31,070 nucleotides of DNA, from positions 1-31,070 of the forward strand of contig JBBSWA010000049.1 in the NCBI GenBank assembly GCA_038046485.1, written 5' to 3'. Origin of the DNA: JBBSWA01 sp038046485. Its GTDB lineage: Archaea > Nanobdellota > Nanobdellia > Woesearchaeales > SM23-78. Of this stretch, positions 15,301 through 22,432 are shown piece by piece (the first letter of the stretch is position 1; each line of letters starts with the position of its first letter). Made by a program: the position numbers and the translations under genes. The notes under the pieces were generated by a model. It made no database searches. It saw nothing but the letters and a program-made list of their open reading frames with translations, and was not told the origin of the DNA.

Positions 15301-15485
15301 TCAGCAAGTGCAGAGTAGATAGGGTCTGTAAGGCCTGTTTTCTTAGCGATCTTCTCTGCCTGACTCTCTGCTCCTCGCTTGGTGTTAACAAAGACCAAGG
15401 CTTGCTTGCCCTTTTTGATTGTATCCAGGCAGATATTAATCGTAGGGTCAGAGGTTTCTTCAGGAATGGAGATGTTCTTATGCAT
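12372..15485 (-). CDS. hel308: Hel308-type helicase lacking RecA domain 1, with intein
   Basis: A reading frame of 1037 residues; removing a 514-residue intein leaves 523. Extein motifs are those of superfamily 2 Hel308: QALVFVNTKRGAE (motif IV), AFHHAGL (IVa), ATPTL joined to SYGMNLPAF (motif V, interrupted by the intein) and QQMIGRSGRP (motif VI). A winged-helix and ratchet region and a helix-hairpin-helix near 960-1015 follow. Hel308 unwinds lagging strands at stalled forks. Walker A, DEAH and the rest of RecA domain 1 (about 190-200 residues) are missing. The codon before the ATG is an in-frame TAG, and the window has no such domain. A TATA-like element 27 nt upstream suggests the half gene is expressed, so it may be one part of a split gene. 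The tail QMSIEKYG resembles a weak PCNA-binding motif. Confidence 0.85.
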   Translation of the reverse strand: MHKNISIPEETSDPTINICLDTIKKGKQALVFVNTKRGAESQAEKIAKKTGLTDPIYSALAEEALSVFSKPTKQCLRLALCLKGGTAFHHAGLPMKQRELVEEGFRKGTIKIICATPTLCLSKDTKIWYGALEKEISECKNSSPLLALSKTKLISMKLQRVQKIQNSSKLIQISSVSSYIIKVTPEHKMLVKRKEQKILIKAKDIRRSDRIATVGRLDVPRVTNPSVRNLVLDHSTLYSGKIDPDLSYFIGAMLGDGYSGAETAPEGIFYKTSPCIVGIDEEIFSNVKKACVKLDIRTRSSKNHYGTPTLILAKNKWFREFLVRCGVEKGERKYISNKLMSMNLENTASLLRGLFDTDGYLDKRIGSGFSNTSERLVKQVQKLLLRFGVVSTIRKRKNGSMRMRGKVYLTKAHFELLVTQKKSVLDFYRFVGFDLTRKQEALVNLVAKICSNFSYIACQHCGYRIYKDLFSGRSKEQKVWGKIKLRMINLLGEKGELSSNDLKRFLGCEPRKNDARLNHHYEFIEKRRIGSRSKTERYWSLNDIGKWIYRNLIIQGKKIYELLKLRACPLCHSELDFILKKGARDSDFEGDIFWDKIQRIEEIDPEEEVYDVVLPDRPMNDHMFVANGFIVHNSYGMNLPAFRTVIRDLQRYGGRGMEPIPVLEYQQMIGRSGRPDFHDDFGEAIALASSESHKQEIYEIYVTGEPEAILSKLAAEPALRTYTLALIAAHNLHSKKDLYAFFEKTLFAHQYQDLAKLNQIIDKVLKQLEEWEFIEMKASDFQSAGEYSDEPLKPTLTGRRVAELYLDPYTAHHLLECLEKALSCETKDIGYVHMLTRCLELRPLLTVKMSEISNIQEAYLPLSEYFLEETPSEFDYEYEDYLKSVKTTLFLNDWLEEKDEDYLLEQYGVRPGELHGKLGICDWLLYSSGELAKLKSYTPLFNPLSKLRVRLQYGAKEELLALLQLKDIGRVRARKLYQNGIKTLGDVRSVDTMKLSQLLGPSVAKNIKEQVGQKVEEVLKGKRKGQMSIEKYGKKEE
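13587..15128 (-). other. LAGLIDADG intein in helicase motif V
   Basis: Residues 120-633 of the helicase frame. The N-terminal splice residue is C120 (CLSKDTKIWYG), TPEHKML is the block B histidine region, and the C-terminal junction is FVANGFIVHN followed by Ser. Joining the exteins restores ATPTL-SYGMNLPA, a normal motif V. The homing endonuclease has both catalytic motifs, YFIGAMLGDG (248-257) and LLRGLFDTDG (350-359), with acidic residues intact, so it may be active. Between the endonuclease and the C-terminal splicing block lies an insert of about 120 residues with CQHC (458-461) and CPLC (568-571), probably a zinc-binding site, flanking a helix-turn-helix-like part (GELSSNDLKRFLG). Inteins excise themselves after translation. 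Confidence 0.92.
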
Positions 15486-15599
15486 CTAAGATAGGAAAAA
15501 GTATGAGGTTAAAAAGATAGCTGTTGCTTAGTCCTTATACTCCTTAGTGGTCAAGTATTTAAACATGTGGATAGCTCGTAACTATGTAAGAGGGAAATA

Positions 15600-17414
15600 T
15601 TGCTTACAGAAGCCACTGTTAAAACCGGAAGGGTTCATAGAACGCGAGGGAAGGATCTCTTAAGGAGTTTAAGTAGGAGCATTTCGATTGATCATTATTT
15701 TTCAGTTCTTGAGTTGGTTACGAATTGCCATGATGCAGATGCAGAGCGCGTAACAGTTCGCTATGACGAAGGTCTGGAAGAATTGCTAATTGAAGATGAT
15801 GGAACCGGCATGAATCGAAAGACGATTCACCATTTCTTTGAGGTTGGAACCTCAGATAAAAGAAAACATCCTATCTCAGAAAAAGGGAGGGAAAAAATAG
15901 GGAAATTCGGGATTGCCAGCATTCTTGTAGAAGAATTGGGCAACGAATATACAATAGAAACCTGGAGAGACAAAGAAAAAATAACGGTAAGCGGAACAGT
16001 TCCAGAAGAGAGGGAACAACAAACCCAGTTGAGGGTAAGTTATGAAAAAGTCAAGGATCAAAGTCATGGTACGCGGATTAGGATAAGGAAACCAAATTTC
16101 AAGTGGGGTTCCGTTCAATTAAATCTTGCCCAATTGATCAGTAGAATGGAATGGGAGCTTCCTAACCTTCCTGATTTCAATATAACTGTAAATGGAGAGG
16201 AAGTCACAAAAAGAGCTACCGTCACGTACACAACAGAATATGATGTTACTAAAGAGCTAGGTGGAAAGCTAAGGCTAAGGGGTTCTATTTATGTCCGGGA
16301 TAGGACTGCCGGGCCAATGAAGCATGGTGCAGGGATATACCTATACGTGAAAAATAGAGCAGTTTGTGGTCCAAGAGAGTTCCCTGTAGATGGGCCGCTT
16401 AAGAGACTTAATGGACAAGTTTTAGGTGAAATTCATGTGGGGGGGATGGATGATAAAATTCAATTTGATCGCACAGGTTTTATTCAGGGTAAGCTTTTTA
16501 CCCAAGCAAGGAATTATGTAATGGAAGTTCTGCGCAGTATCCAATATGATTTTGAGTGGGGAATGGGCTCAAGAAGGTATTATCAAACAGCAAGGGTAAC
16601 TTCCCAAATTGAAAATGCATTAGAGGCTGCACAAAAAGAGTTAAATACTAAGTTAGGGTTTTCAGGAGGGAATAAGTATAGGTTTGAATTGGATTTCGGT
16701 GAAAGATCAGGCCACATGGCAACAGCAGATTCTACAGAGAGAGTGATTTACATAAATGCGACACATCCAAGTTTAATAAAGCCTCAGCGAGGTATACAAA
16801 CCATATTACAAAATAGTTTCTTGGGTTTGACTATAGGGGCTTTGGCAAATTTAGAGGTAACAGATTCCATGAAAAAGTCTGCTGCCATTTTACGTATGAT
16901 AGATGAAGAAACAACTAAAGTCGCCGCAGTCCTTTTCCGAGCATACGAAAAGATTGAGAATGATATGAGAACAGCTAAGAGACCAGGCGATGATGTAGCG
17001 CTAGACACCGTTCGCATCAGTCCGTATAGATTATACACCCCGCAAGACCTTGCCCATACAACAGGCATGGATGTGAATACAGCAAAATTACTTATTATCA
17101 GCGGAGCACTGAGAGTCCATAGATCTAGTCCCAGAGAAAGAAAGGTTTTGGGAAGTGAAGTTTCTGAATTTTTGACCGGTGTTGATGGATACGTGCCTGC
17201 TGCACAGGTCGTTGCTCCGGAAGCTTATAGGGGATTAATCAAACGTTATAGTGAAAGATACATTCCTCAGGTAGACGAAATCCTTGTTCAGCATCTACGA
17301 GAGCTACCCTATGCTAGAAACGTGGGAGTAGATCATCCATTTATTTGGGTAAAAAGATCAGAAGTACGAAAACTAAAAGCCTACACAACAAAATTGAAAA
17401 GAGGTAGCGAATGA
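15600..17414 (+). CDS. GHKL (MORC/Hsp90-like) ATPase, first gene of a pair
   Basis: A protein of 604 residues. The N-terminal GHKL ATP site is complete: N-box LELVTNCHDADAE (E38, N42, D45), DDGTGM (66-71) and GREKIGKFGIAS (96-107). About residues 110-330 look like the transducer domain that follows GHKL sites in MORC, MutL and topoisomerase VI B proteins. A conserved segment with YINATHPSL (about 383) and an HTH-like region RLYTPQDLAHTTGM...LLIISGAL (about 476-505) follow. The start is TTG 15600, the only option after an in-frame stop at 15579; AGAGGG just upstream is a good SD, and a TTTAAA TATA box lies near 15558. It overlaps the next gene by four bases (ATGA). Such ATPases often open and close as clamps on DNA or protein. 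The precise role is unknown. Confidence 0.8.
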   Translation: MLTEATVKTGRVHRTRGKDLLRSLSRSISIDHYFSVLELVTNCHDADAERVTVRYDEGLEELLIEDDGTGMNRKTIHHFFEVGTSDKRKHPISEKGREKIGKFGIASILVEELGNEYTIETWRDKEKITVSGTVPEEREQQTQLRVSYEKVKDQSHGTRIRIRKPNFKWGSVQLNLAQLISRMEWELPNLPDFNITVNGEEVTKRATVTYTTEYDVTKELGGKLRLRGSIYVRDRTAGPMKHGAGIYLYVKNRAVCGPREFPVDGPLKRLNGQVLGEIHVGGMDDKIQFDRTGFIQGKLFTQARNYVMEVLRSIQYDFEWGMGSRRYYQTARVTSQIENALEAAQKELNTKLGFSGGNKYRFELDFGERSGHMATADSTERVIYINATHPSLIKPQRGIQTILQNSFLGLTIGALANLEVTDSMKKSAAILRMIDEETTKVAAVLFRAYEKIENDMRTAKRPGDDVALDTVRISPYRLYTPQDLAHTTGMDVNTAKLLIISGALRVHRSSPRERKVLGSEVSEFLTGVDGYVPAAQVVAPEAYRGLIKRYSERYIPQVDEILVQHLRELPYARNVGVDHPFIWVKRSEVRKLKAYTTKLKRGSE

Positions 17415-19720
17415 CCGAAGAGATTCTTAAATGGACTATAGCTAGTGATTTAGAAAGAAGGTTGCCGCATATTTTCACGAGATCCCTATACGATGTCATA
17501 GGGGAACTGGTCGCCAACTCGTTTGACGCCGATGCAACAAGAGTGGAGGTTATAGTTGCTGAAGAAGATAAAAGATTGATCATCCGAGATGATGGGGAAG
17601 GCATGGACGAAAAAAGTATATGGAATTTTTATCGTTCGGGGGATAGTGAGAAGCGACAAAGTCCCATCTCTAAACAGGGAAGGCGAAAAATAGGACAATA
17701 TGGAATTGCTACCATTCTTCTAGAGCGATTAACGCACAAGTACCAGCTTAGAACATCCAAGGGGGGTTCTCGCATCGAATTAGAGGAGGCTTTTTCAGAT
17801 AGCTCAGAGAGAATGGATACAACTGGAACGGGATTGGAATATGTTGTTAAGGCTTGCTTAGCAAAGAACCATGGAACAGTTATTGATATGCAGCCCGTGC
17901 GCTTTTTTGATGATGGAACAGAGTTTTCAGTCAACCACTTAAGGAGGTCACTGGCCTACAAGATGCCTGATCAATCCATTTTGAAGAAAGGCGACAGGTT
18001 TGAAATGCTTGTGAATGGAGTTAAAGTGGTAAAAGAGAACCCTTCTCCAAGCATGAGTTTTAGGATGGAGGTATCAGATGACTTAGTTGGGGGAGTAAAA
18101 GGGATATTTCATTTCTATAAAAACGTTGTTCCTGTAACCGGAGTGATTGTGAAGGTAAACGGTAGGGGAGTTGGACAAGAGGGTTATTTCGATGATCTCA
18201 TACCGCGTAACATCAAGGGAAGGATACTAGGAAATGTCGAGGCAAATGGGTTACATCCTCATGTTGCGATGAATTGGGATCGATTGAGAGAAGGCGATCC
18301 GGTTGTTGGACAGTTTTCAGACGTGATGAGAAAATACTTAATGGAAATACGCAATGAAGTAGATCGATTTGTAAGTAGAGAGGTGGTAGCTCACGGTAGA
18401 AGACAGATTCCTGTAGCCATAAATCGTTTTAAAGCAGATTTAAGTGCTGCTTTAGAGAGTACTGCTTCCCCGCTCACTCCAGAGGGCGGTAAGCAGATGG
18501 TATGTAGAGAAATTCAAGGAGCAGAGTTACATCTACAAGTGTTAGGAGACCATTTGCCTTTAGAGCTGAGAAAAGAAGGTTATACTCTTCATCTAATAGA
18601 AAGGGATAATCAAAATCCGCCAGCTGAAATAGATGCAGAAACAGGAAGGGTGATTATCACGGCGAATCATCCATTATTCACCTTACATACATTTAGGTTT
18701 GCAGCAGATGATTTGAAGCTAAAATTAATGGGTGGCGTAGCTCGAGCCATGGGCATCCATAATTTGAGGGTAGCAAACTCTAAAAATGGGTTAGATGGGA
18801 TCCTTGCAGCAAGAGATCAAAGAGTGGGTGAGCTAGCAGCTAAAATATTTGCTGGATCGGCAACACTCGCCCAGTATGCAACAGCGGATGATAAAACAGG
18901 GGGGGTAGCACGAATTAATCCCATTCGGTTATATAAAGATGAAGAGCTTTCTGCCGCAACAAGGCTTGATCGAGTCTGGATCAATATCCTTGAAGAATCA
19001 GGGCTGTTGCCTCCTTTTGTAGATGGAGGTGTAGGATATCGCTATGGAAAAGACGTGATCAGTATACTTAAAAAGATCGAAACAGGAACGCCTGCATTTC
19101 AGCTGGTTAGAGATTATAAAGAAAAGCAAAGCAGAGCTGTAGTGGGCGAAGATGGGATCAGTCGTGCAGCAGTGGAAGATGCTTACTCGAACATAGATAG
19201 AAGAATTCAAGGGTTAAAAACACCTATTCCTTTTGTTCAGGATATTGGGATCTCAAGGCCTCTTTATTTGATAAATAAAGGGGGAGAAGAAAGATTCTTA
19301 CAGATTTACACAAGTGGCCATCTCAAAATAGGAGGAGTAATCCAAGAAAGTTTGCTTGAAACAGAAAACAGTCCATCTTCGGCCAAGCCTATTCCATCAG
19401 CCGAAGAAGAGCCCATTTTAGATATTGAACCAACGGAAGTTGTTGATAGTGACGCCGCTCTCGCAGATGAGCTTTTAGAAAAAAGAGTTGCTGCCACTCC
19501 AGTCCAAGCTCCAAAAAAAAGATCTGTTCCAGATCACCCTGTAACGGAAACAGAGAAAGGACGCGCAAGAATATATACTCCTGGTCAACACTATGAGGTT
19601 GGCGAGGTAGTTCGTTCAGGAGGATTCAATGATTATGGACGGGTTGTTGAACAAAAAGGTAGAGCTAAAATACTAGTTAGATTCAATACCGTCGGAGAAA
19701 AAACTCTTATAAATAAGTGA
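17411..19720 (+). CDS. GHKL ATPase, second gene, with C-terminal Tudor/UvrD-tail-like domain
   Basis: A protein of 769 residues, a diverged paralog of the upstream product. N-box GELVANSFDADAT (E32, N36, D39), DDGEGM (60-65) and GRRKIGQYGIAT (90-101) make a complete ATP site, and SPISKQGRRKIG matches SPISEKGREKIG in the partner. The middle repeats the partner's order: a transducer-like region, VIITANHPLF (about 414), and INPIRLYKDEELSAATRL (about 499-516). Unlike the partner it has a Pro/Glu/Ala-rich linker (about 655-715) and a small beta domain (722-769) with YEVGEVVRSGGFNDYGRVVE and GEKTL, resembling the Tudor-like tail of UvrD/PcrA. Start ATG overlaps the upstream TGA. The pair probably forms a heterodimer. 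Confidence 0.8.
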   Translation: MTEEILKWTIASDLERRLPHIFTRSLYDVIGELVANSFDADATRVEVIVAEEDKRLIIRDDGEGMDEKSIWNFYRSGDSEKRQSPISKQGRRKIGQYGIATILLERLTHKYQLRTSKGGSRIELEEAFSDSSERMDTTGTGLEYVVKACLAKNHGTVIDMQPVRFFDDGTEFSVNHLRRSLAYKMPDQSILKKGDRFEMLVNGVKVVKENPSPSMSFRMEVSDDLVGGVKGIFHFYKNVVPVTGVIVKVNGRGVGQEGYFDDLIPRNIKGRILGNVEANGLHPHVAMNWDRLREGDPVVGQFSDVMRKYLMEIRNEVDRFVSREVVAHGRRQIPVAINRFKADLSAALESTASPLTPEGGKQMVCREIQGAELHLQVLGDHLPLELRKEGYTLHLIERDNQNPPAEIDAETGRVIITANHPLFTLHTFRFAADDLKLKLMGGVARAMGIHNLRVANSKNGLDGILAARDQRVGELAAKIFAGSATLAQYATADDKTGGVARINPIRLYKDEELSAATRLDRVWINILEESGLLPPFVDGGVGYRYGKDVISILKKIETGTPAFQLVRDYKEKQSRAVVGEDGISRAAVEDAYSNIDRRIQGLKTPIPFVQDIGISRPLYLINKGGEERFLQIYTSGHLKIGGVIQESLLETENSPSSAKPIPSAEEEPILDIEPTEVVDSDAALADELLEKRVAATPVQAPKKRSVPDHPVTETEKGRARIYTPGQHYEVGEVVRSGGFNDYGRVVEQKGRAKILVRFNTVGEKTLINK

Positions 19721-20098
19721 TCTCGGTTATGGTTCTATGAATTTTTTATAGTCAAGAACCAGTTTATATTTCCTTCCTCATTTCAAATGAAATAAGGGGG
19801 TCTTTGCGCCCCCCTTATAATCCCCCTGACCGCCGCGCTCACTCGTCAAGCCCTCCACTTGGTCGGGCTTGCCGTATCTCGCGCGGCGATAAACAGCACA
19901 ATCATTGCTCAAGTTCATTTGATTCGCCGCGCGTTCTGAATTTATTTTAAAGTTTATCTTAGAAAAAGCTCTCGGACCGATTCATCTGCGGGTCTTCCTT
20001 GCTCAGACCACACAGTATTCTCGGCCCTGAATAAGTTTGTACGAGCTCAAAGAAGGTTAGGTCAAAAGCTTTTTAAGTCAGGCAAATTCCATTTTCCC
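19721..20098. other. 378-bp intergenic stretch after the GHKL pair
   Basis: It holds, in order: GGTTCT/AGAACC arms (about 19731-19758), a TATA-like GTTTATAT near 19762, the GC-rich structured block listed separately, and a hairpin GGTCT/AGACC near 19991-20009. It ends with the leaderless promoter GCTTTTTAAGTC (about 20067-20078), 21-32 nt before the ATG at 20099. No protein gene was seen on either strand. Confidence 0.6.
19794..19933. ncRNA. GC-rich element with competing stems, possible structured RNA
   Basis: A sharp GC-rich block in AT-rich DNA. A first hairpin pairs ATAAGGGGG with CCCCCTTAT around 19794-19818. CGCCGCGC (19831-19838) can pair with GCGCGGCG (19881-19888), enclosing an inner stem CAAGCCC/GGGCTTG (19847-19853 with 19865-19871). 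The same GCGCGGCGA can instead pair with TCGCCGCGC (19924-19932). The two long stems exclude each other. A TATA-like GTTTATAT near 19762 would start a plus-strand transcript at about 19790. It could be a structured RNA, a terminator region for the GHKL operon, or a mobile-element relic. No known RNA family was recognised. Confidence 0.4.
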
Positions 20099-20548
20099 AT
20101 GCGTTCCCTTTGTCAGTTGGAAGAGATTGGTATTGGTTGTTTTGGCTGTTGTGGGAATAGCTGGACAAGGGAAGGAGAAGTCAACCGGGACATTAAGAAG
20201 AACACCATTCGGTATACCTATCATAAGGAGGATCTTGTTTTTCTTCATAAGGAAGCTTCATCCATTCGTCCCAGTGGTGGTTGTTACAACTTAGTCCAAT
20301 TAAAGTCAGGCAAAGTAGGTTGCAGTTTACACCCTTGTCAGCATAATGGAAAGGATCTACGAGATAACATCTGTGATAAGAACTACCTGTGCAAGACCAA
20401 CCGATTGTTCCAATCGTGGGATAAGAAAAAGCAAGATCAATTCATCCATTTTCTTAAAACAAAAATCCTAACCCCTTATGAGTATTCCATGGGTATGGAT
20501 CAAGGCAAATGGCTTAAAGAGTTTGAGTCATTAGGAACTAGCGATTAA
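20099..20548 (+). CDS. cysteine-rich protein, possible metal-cluster binder
   Basis: A protein of 149 residues with nine cysteines, grouped as GCFGCCGNSW (C14, C17, C18), GGCYNLV, VGCSLHPCQHNG and NICDKNYLCKT. The clustered CxxCC and later CxxxxC spacing suggests a zinc or iron-sulfur site. The C-terminal 45 residues are helical and charged. There is no signal peptide, so it is probably cytoplasmic. I do not recognise a named family; YkgJ-type Cys-cluster proteins look superficially similar. The promoter GCTTTTTAAGTC lies 21-32 nt before the ATG. The 3' end overlaps the convergent membrane-protein gene by 18 bp. Confidence 0.7.
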   Translation: MRSLCQLEEIGIGCFGCCGNSWTREGEVNRDIKKNTIRYTYHKEDLVFLHKEASSIRPSGGCYNLVQLKSGKVGCSLHPCQHNGKDLRDNICDKNYLCKTNRLFQSWDKKKQDQFIHFLKTKILTPYEYSMGMDQGKWLKEFESLGTSD

Positions 20549-21472
20549 GTCATAGTTGACTTGGTTGGCTGCTTCTCGAATCACTTCGATGGGCACTTCG
20601 CCTTGAGAGGAATCAATAGAGACGTAAACTTGATTATGTACAATAACGATCAAGTGTGTTTTTTTGTTGACAGCATCATACGTTTCCCAAGCAGGGTAAC
20701 CTCGGAGGGTTGTTTTTCTTCGATAACCATCAGAGCGTTCGTATTCAACACTGCCTAAAGCATACATATAGCTAAGTCCTTCAATACCTGCCGTGTCAAG
20801 AATGGAAATCTTAATGGAGCGATCCAAATGGGTATATTGGTTGGAAGCAGTACTGTATTGAGTAGAGCTTCCTTTTTCAGTGGGGAAGGCAACGCTTCCT
20901 CCTTCGGCTTTTTCAGGTGCATATCCGTCAATTGCTTGCGAAGGCAAGGATTGCATCAGGGTATGAAAATCAACAGCTTGCACTTGAAGGGAGGGTTCTT
21001 TATTTTTATTTCCTGCAGAAGAAGGACTACTTGAAGTTGAAGTGTACGGTGACGTGGGAGATGAATGTGTGATAGACTCAGTCTTGGCTAAATAAGCTAA
21101 GAACGGAAGATAGGAGGAGTATGTAGCAGCCGTTGAAGCAAAGAAGAGCATGGGAACAGCAATCAAGCATCCAACCAATAAGAGCGGGAGTAAAAGCAGA
21201 AGAACGACAATGATAACCCTGGTATTGCTTTTTTTAGGAGGAGGGCTTGGAGCGGATTGGGGAATGGGTGGGGGAGAATTACGAGCAAGATTCAAAGGAG
21301 CTGGAACAGGCCTAGGAACTGCAGGCACAGAAGGGTTAATCGCTTCACGTACAGCTTCTTCAATCTCAGGAGCAGTATATCCTTGCTGTTGCAAGGCTTG
21401 TTTAAGGCTTTCTAGAGAATATTGGCTTTTGTACTGTTTAATGTAGCTAACAGCATCTGGATTCGCCAACAA
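20531..21472 (-). CDS. single-pass membrane protein with N-terminal UBA-like helices
   Basis: A protein of 313 residues. Residues 1-46 form three short helices (YSLESLKQALQQQGYTAPEI), a UBA-like pattern frequent at the N-termini of DPANN membrane proteins. A Pro-rich linker (about 47-84) leads to one membrane segment (about 86-113, VIIVVLLLLLPLLLVGCL). A Ser/Thr/Pro stalk (about 135-160) and an external beta-rich domain (about 165-313) follow. The start is TTG 21472, or TTG 21469, supported by SD GAGGTGA just upstream; a TATA-like element lies near 21508-21515. The function of the outer domain is unknown. It converges on the Cys-rich gene. Confidence 0.72.
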   Translation of the reverse strand: MLANPDAVSYIKQYKSQYSLESLKQALQQQGYTAPEIEEAVREAINPSVPAVPRPVPAPLNLARNSPPPIPQSAPSPPPKKSNTRVIIVVLLLLLPLLLVGCLIAVPMLFFASTAATYSSYLPFLAYLAKTESITHSSPTSPYTSTSSSPSSAGNKNKEPSLQVQAVDFHTLMQSLPSQAIDGYAPEKAEGGSVAFPTEKGSSTQYSTASNQYTHLDRSIKISILDTAGIEGLSYMYALGSVEYERSDGYRRKTTLRGYPAWETYDAVNKKTHLIVIVHNQVYVSIDSSQGEVPIEVIREAANQVNYDLIASS

Positions 21473-21526
21473 CTCACCTCTTGAGGCTCATTCCAGTTTA
21501 TCTATATATAAAATTATCTAGTATTG

Positions 21527-21603
21527 TCAAGAACCACTAGTGATCGCCTCGCTCAACAACAATAGCATGAGCGAAGCAGCTCAACAAAGTGGTTCTTGAT
21601 CAC
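21527..21603. repeat. nested inverted repeat upstream of membrane-protein gene
   Basis: TCAAGAACCACT (21527-21538) pairs perfectly with AGTGGTTCTTGA (21588-21599). Inside it TCGCTCA (21549-21555) pairs with TGAGCGA (21568-21574). GTGATC (21540-21545) can also pair with GATCAC (21598-21603), competing with the outer stem. It lies upstream of the minus-strand TATA box of the 20531-21472 gene. It could be an operator, a terminator for the upstream gene, or a palindromic element. Confidence 0.6.
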
Positions 21604-21608
21604 GCTCA

Positions 21609-21680
21609 GAAATATACCACCTTCAAACTACTTGATGATAGACTACATCCACTGGTGAGATAACACCTAGGGTATATTTC
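21609..21680. repeat. 10-bp inverted repeat closing a 52-nt loop
   Basis: GAAATATACC (21609-21618) pairs perfectly with GGTATATTTC (21671-21680), eight bases beyond the stop of the Nudix-like regulator. The loop contains TTGATGAT, reminiscent of box C, but no convincing box D partner, so a C/D guide RNA is not called. It may be a 3' end structure. Confidence 0.4.
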
Positions 21681-21687
21681 AGACGTG

Positions 21688-22368
21688 TCAAAAAGGATTG
21701 AAATGCGTGTAAGAATGAGTCACATATCCAGTATAACAATCTCCTTCTTTGATCATGTCTGTTACCGCAATGCTAAATCCCTGGCTGAGTGCAATCTTCA
21801 GGGTTTGATCAATATGGGGTAGTGGTTTTTCAGGTTTGAAGGGTTTGATGGAGACCCATGTTCCGATCTTATTTTTTCCTCGAACATCTTCTACTAGAAA
21901 GATGTGAAGGTGGTAGTGTAGGATAAGTTGTCCTTTTTCTTTGATTTGTAAGAATTCAATGCCTCGATAGGTAAGGGTTCCTTCCAACCCGAGTTTGCGG
22001 TGTAAGCGTTCCTGGGCTGCTTCATAAACAGTTTCGTGTTGTCTAAGTTTGCTGGCACAAAATTCTTGGTAGCCTTTGAAGGGATATTTTTCGCGGTAGT
22101 TCACCAAACCCTGATCTCCTTTCTTAACAACCAGAATAATCGTCACAATGGGTTGTGGGCTGGGCATGCTTAAGTAGTCCGTAAACTTAATACCTTGAAT
22201 GCTCAGTTTGTAGCCGCTCTTGCTTTTTTCAACAAAACCTTTTTTTTCCAACGCACGCAAGTGATAGGCAAACTTGGCCGAGTCTCCTTTCTTGTTCCAG
22301 AGTTGGTTGTAGCCTAGAAAGCTACGATAACGAAGCTGGTTGAGAATGTCCACTTGGACGGAATTCAT
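21688..22368 (-). CDS. winged-helix regulator with Nudix-like sensor domain
   Basis: A protein of 226 residues. Residues 1-65 are a winged helix: VDILNQLRYRSFLGYNQLW, AKFAYHLRALEKKGFVEKS and the wing SGYKLSIQG. From about 73 on it resembles a Nudix domain: PIVTIILVVKKGDQGLVNYREKYPF (in part), then ETVYEAAQERLHRKLGLEG, where the Nudix box should be. The canonical REUxEExGU is replaced by ERLHRKLGL, so the metal-binding glutamates are mostly lost. This fits a ligand-sensing, non-hydrolytic Nudix domain, as in NrtR-type regulators. The ligand is unknown. A TATA element CTATATAAATAG at about 22388-22399 lies 20-31 nt before the ATG. Confidence 0.72.
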   Translation of the reverse strand: MNSVQVDILNQLRYRSFLGYNQLWNKKGDSAKFAYHLRALEKKGFVEKSKSGYKLSIQGIKFTDYLSMPSPQPIVTIILVVKKGDQGLVNYREKYPFKGYQEFCASKLRQHETVYEAAQERLHRKLGLEGTLTYRGIEFLQIKEKGQLILHYHLHIFLVEDVRGKNKIGTWVSIKPFKPEKPLPHIDQTLKIALSQGFSIAVTDMIKEGDCYTGYVTHSYTHFNPF

Positions 22369-22424
22369 AGAAAAAGGAACCCATTCACTATTTATATAGG
22401 GCTATGTAAAGAGGATTTTACAAG

Positions 22425-22432
22425 AAAAAAAA
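22425..22432 (-). terminator. oligo-T tract after tRNA-Ile
   Basis: Eight consecutive T residues on the minus strand start immediately after the discriminator base of tRNA-Ile, a typical archaeal termination signal for the tRNA transcript. Confidence 0.65.

Noticed and set aside
15486..15599. Missing N-terminal part of the helicase encoded just upstream in another frame
   Set aside because: The 114 bp are non-coding, with an in-frame stop next to the ATG and the promoters of both divergent genes.
15600..19720. Topoisomerase VI subunit B or MutL identity for the GHKL genes
   Set aside because: The blocks after the ATP site do not match either family, no TopVI A or MutS gene is near, and two paralogs are adjacent.
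21627..21660. Possible C/D box guide RNA (TTGATGAT near box C consensus)
   Set aside because: No box D, D' or C' in suitable positions on either strand.
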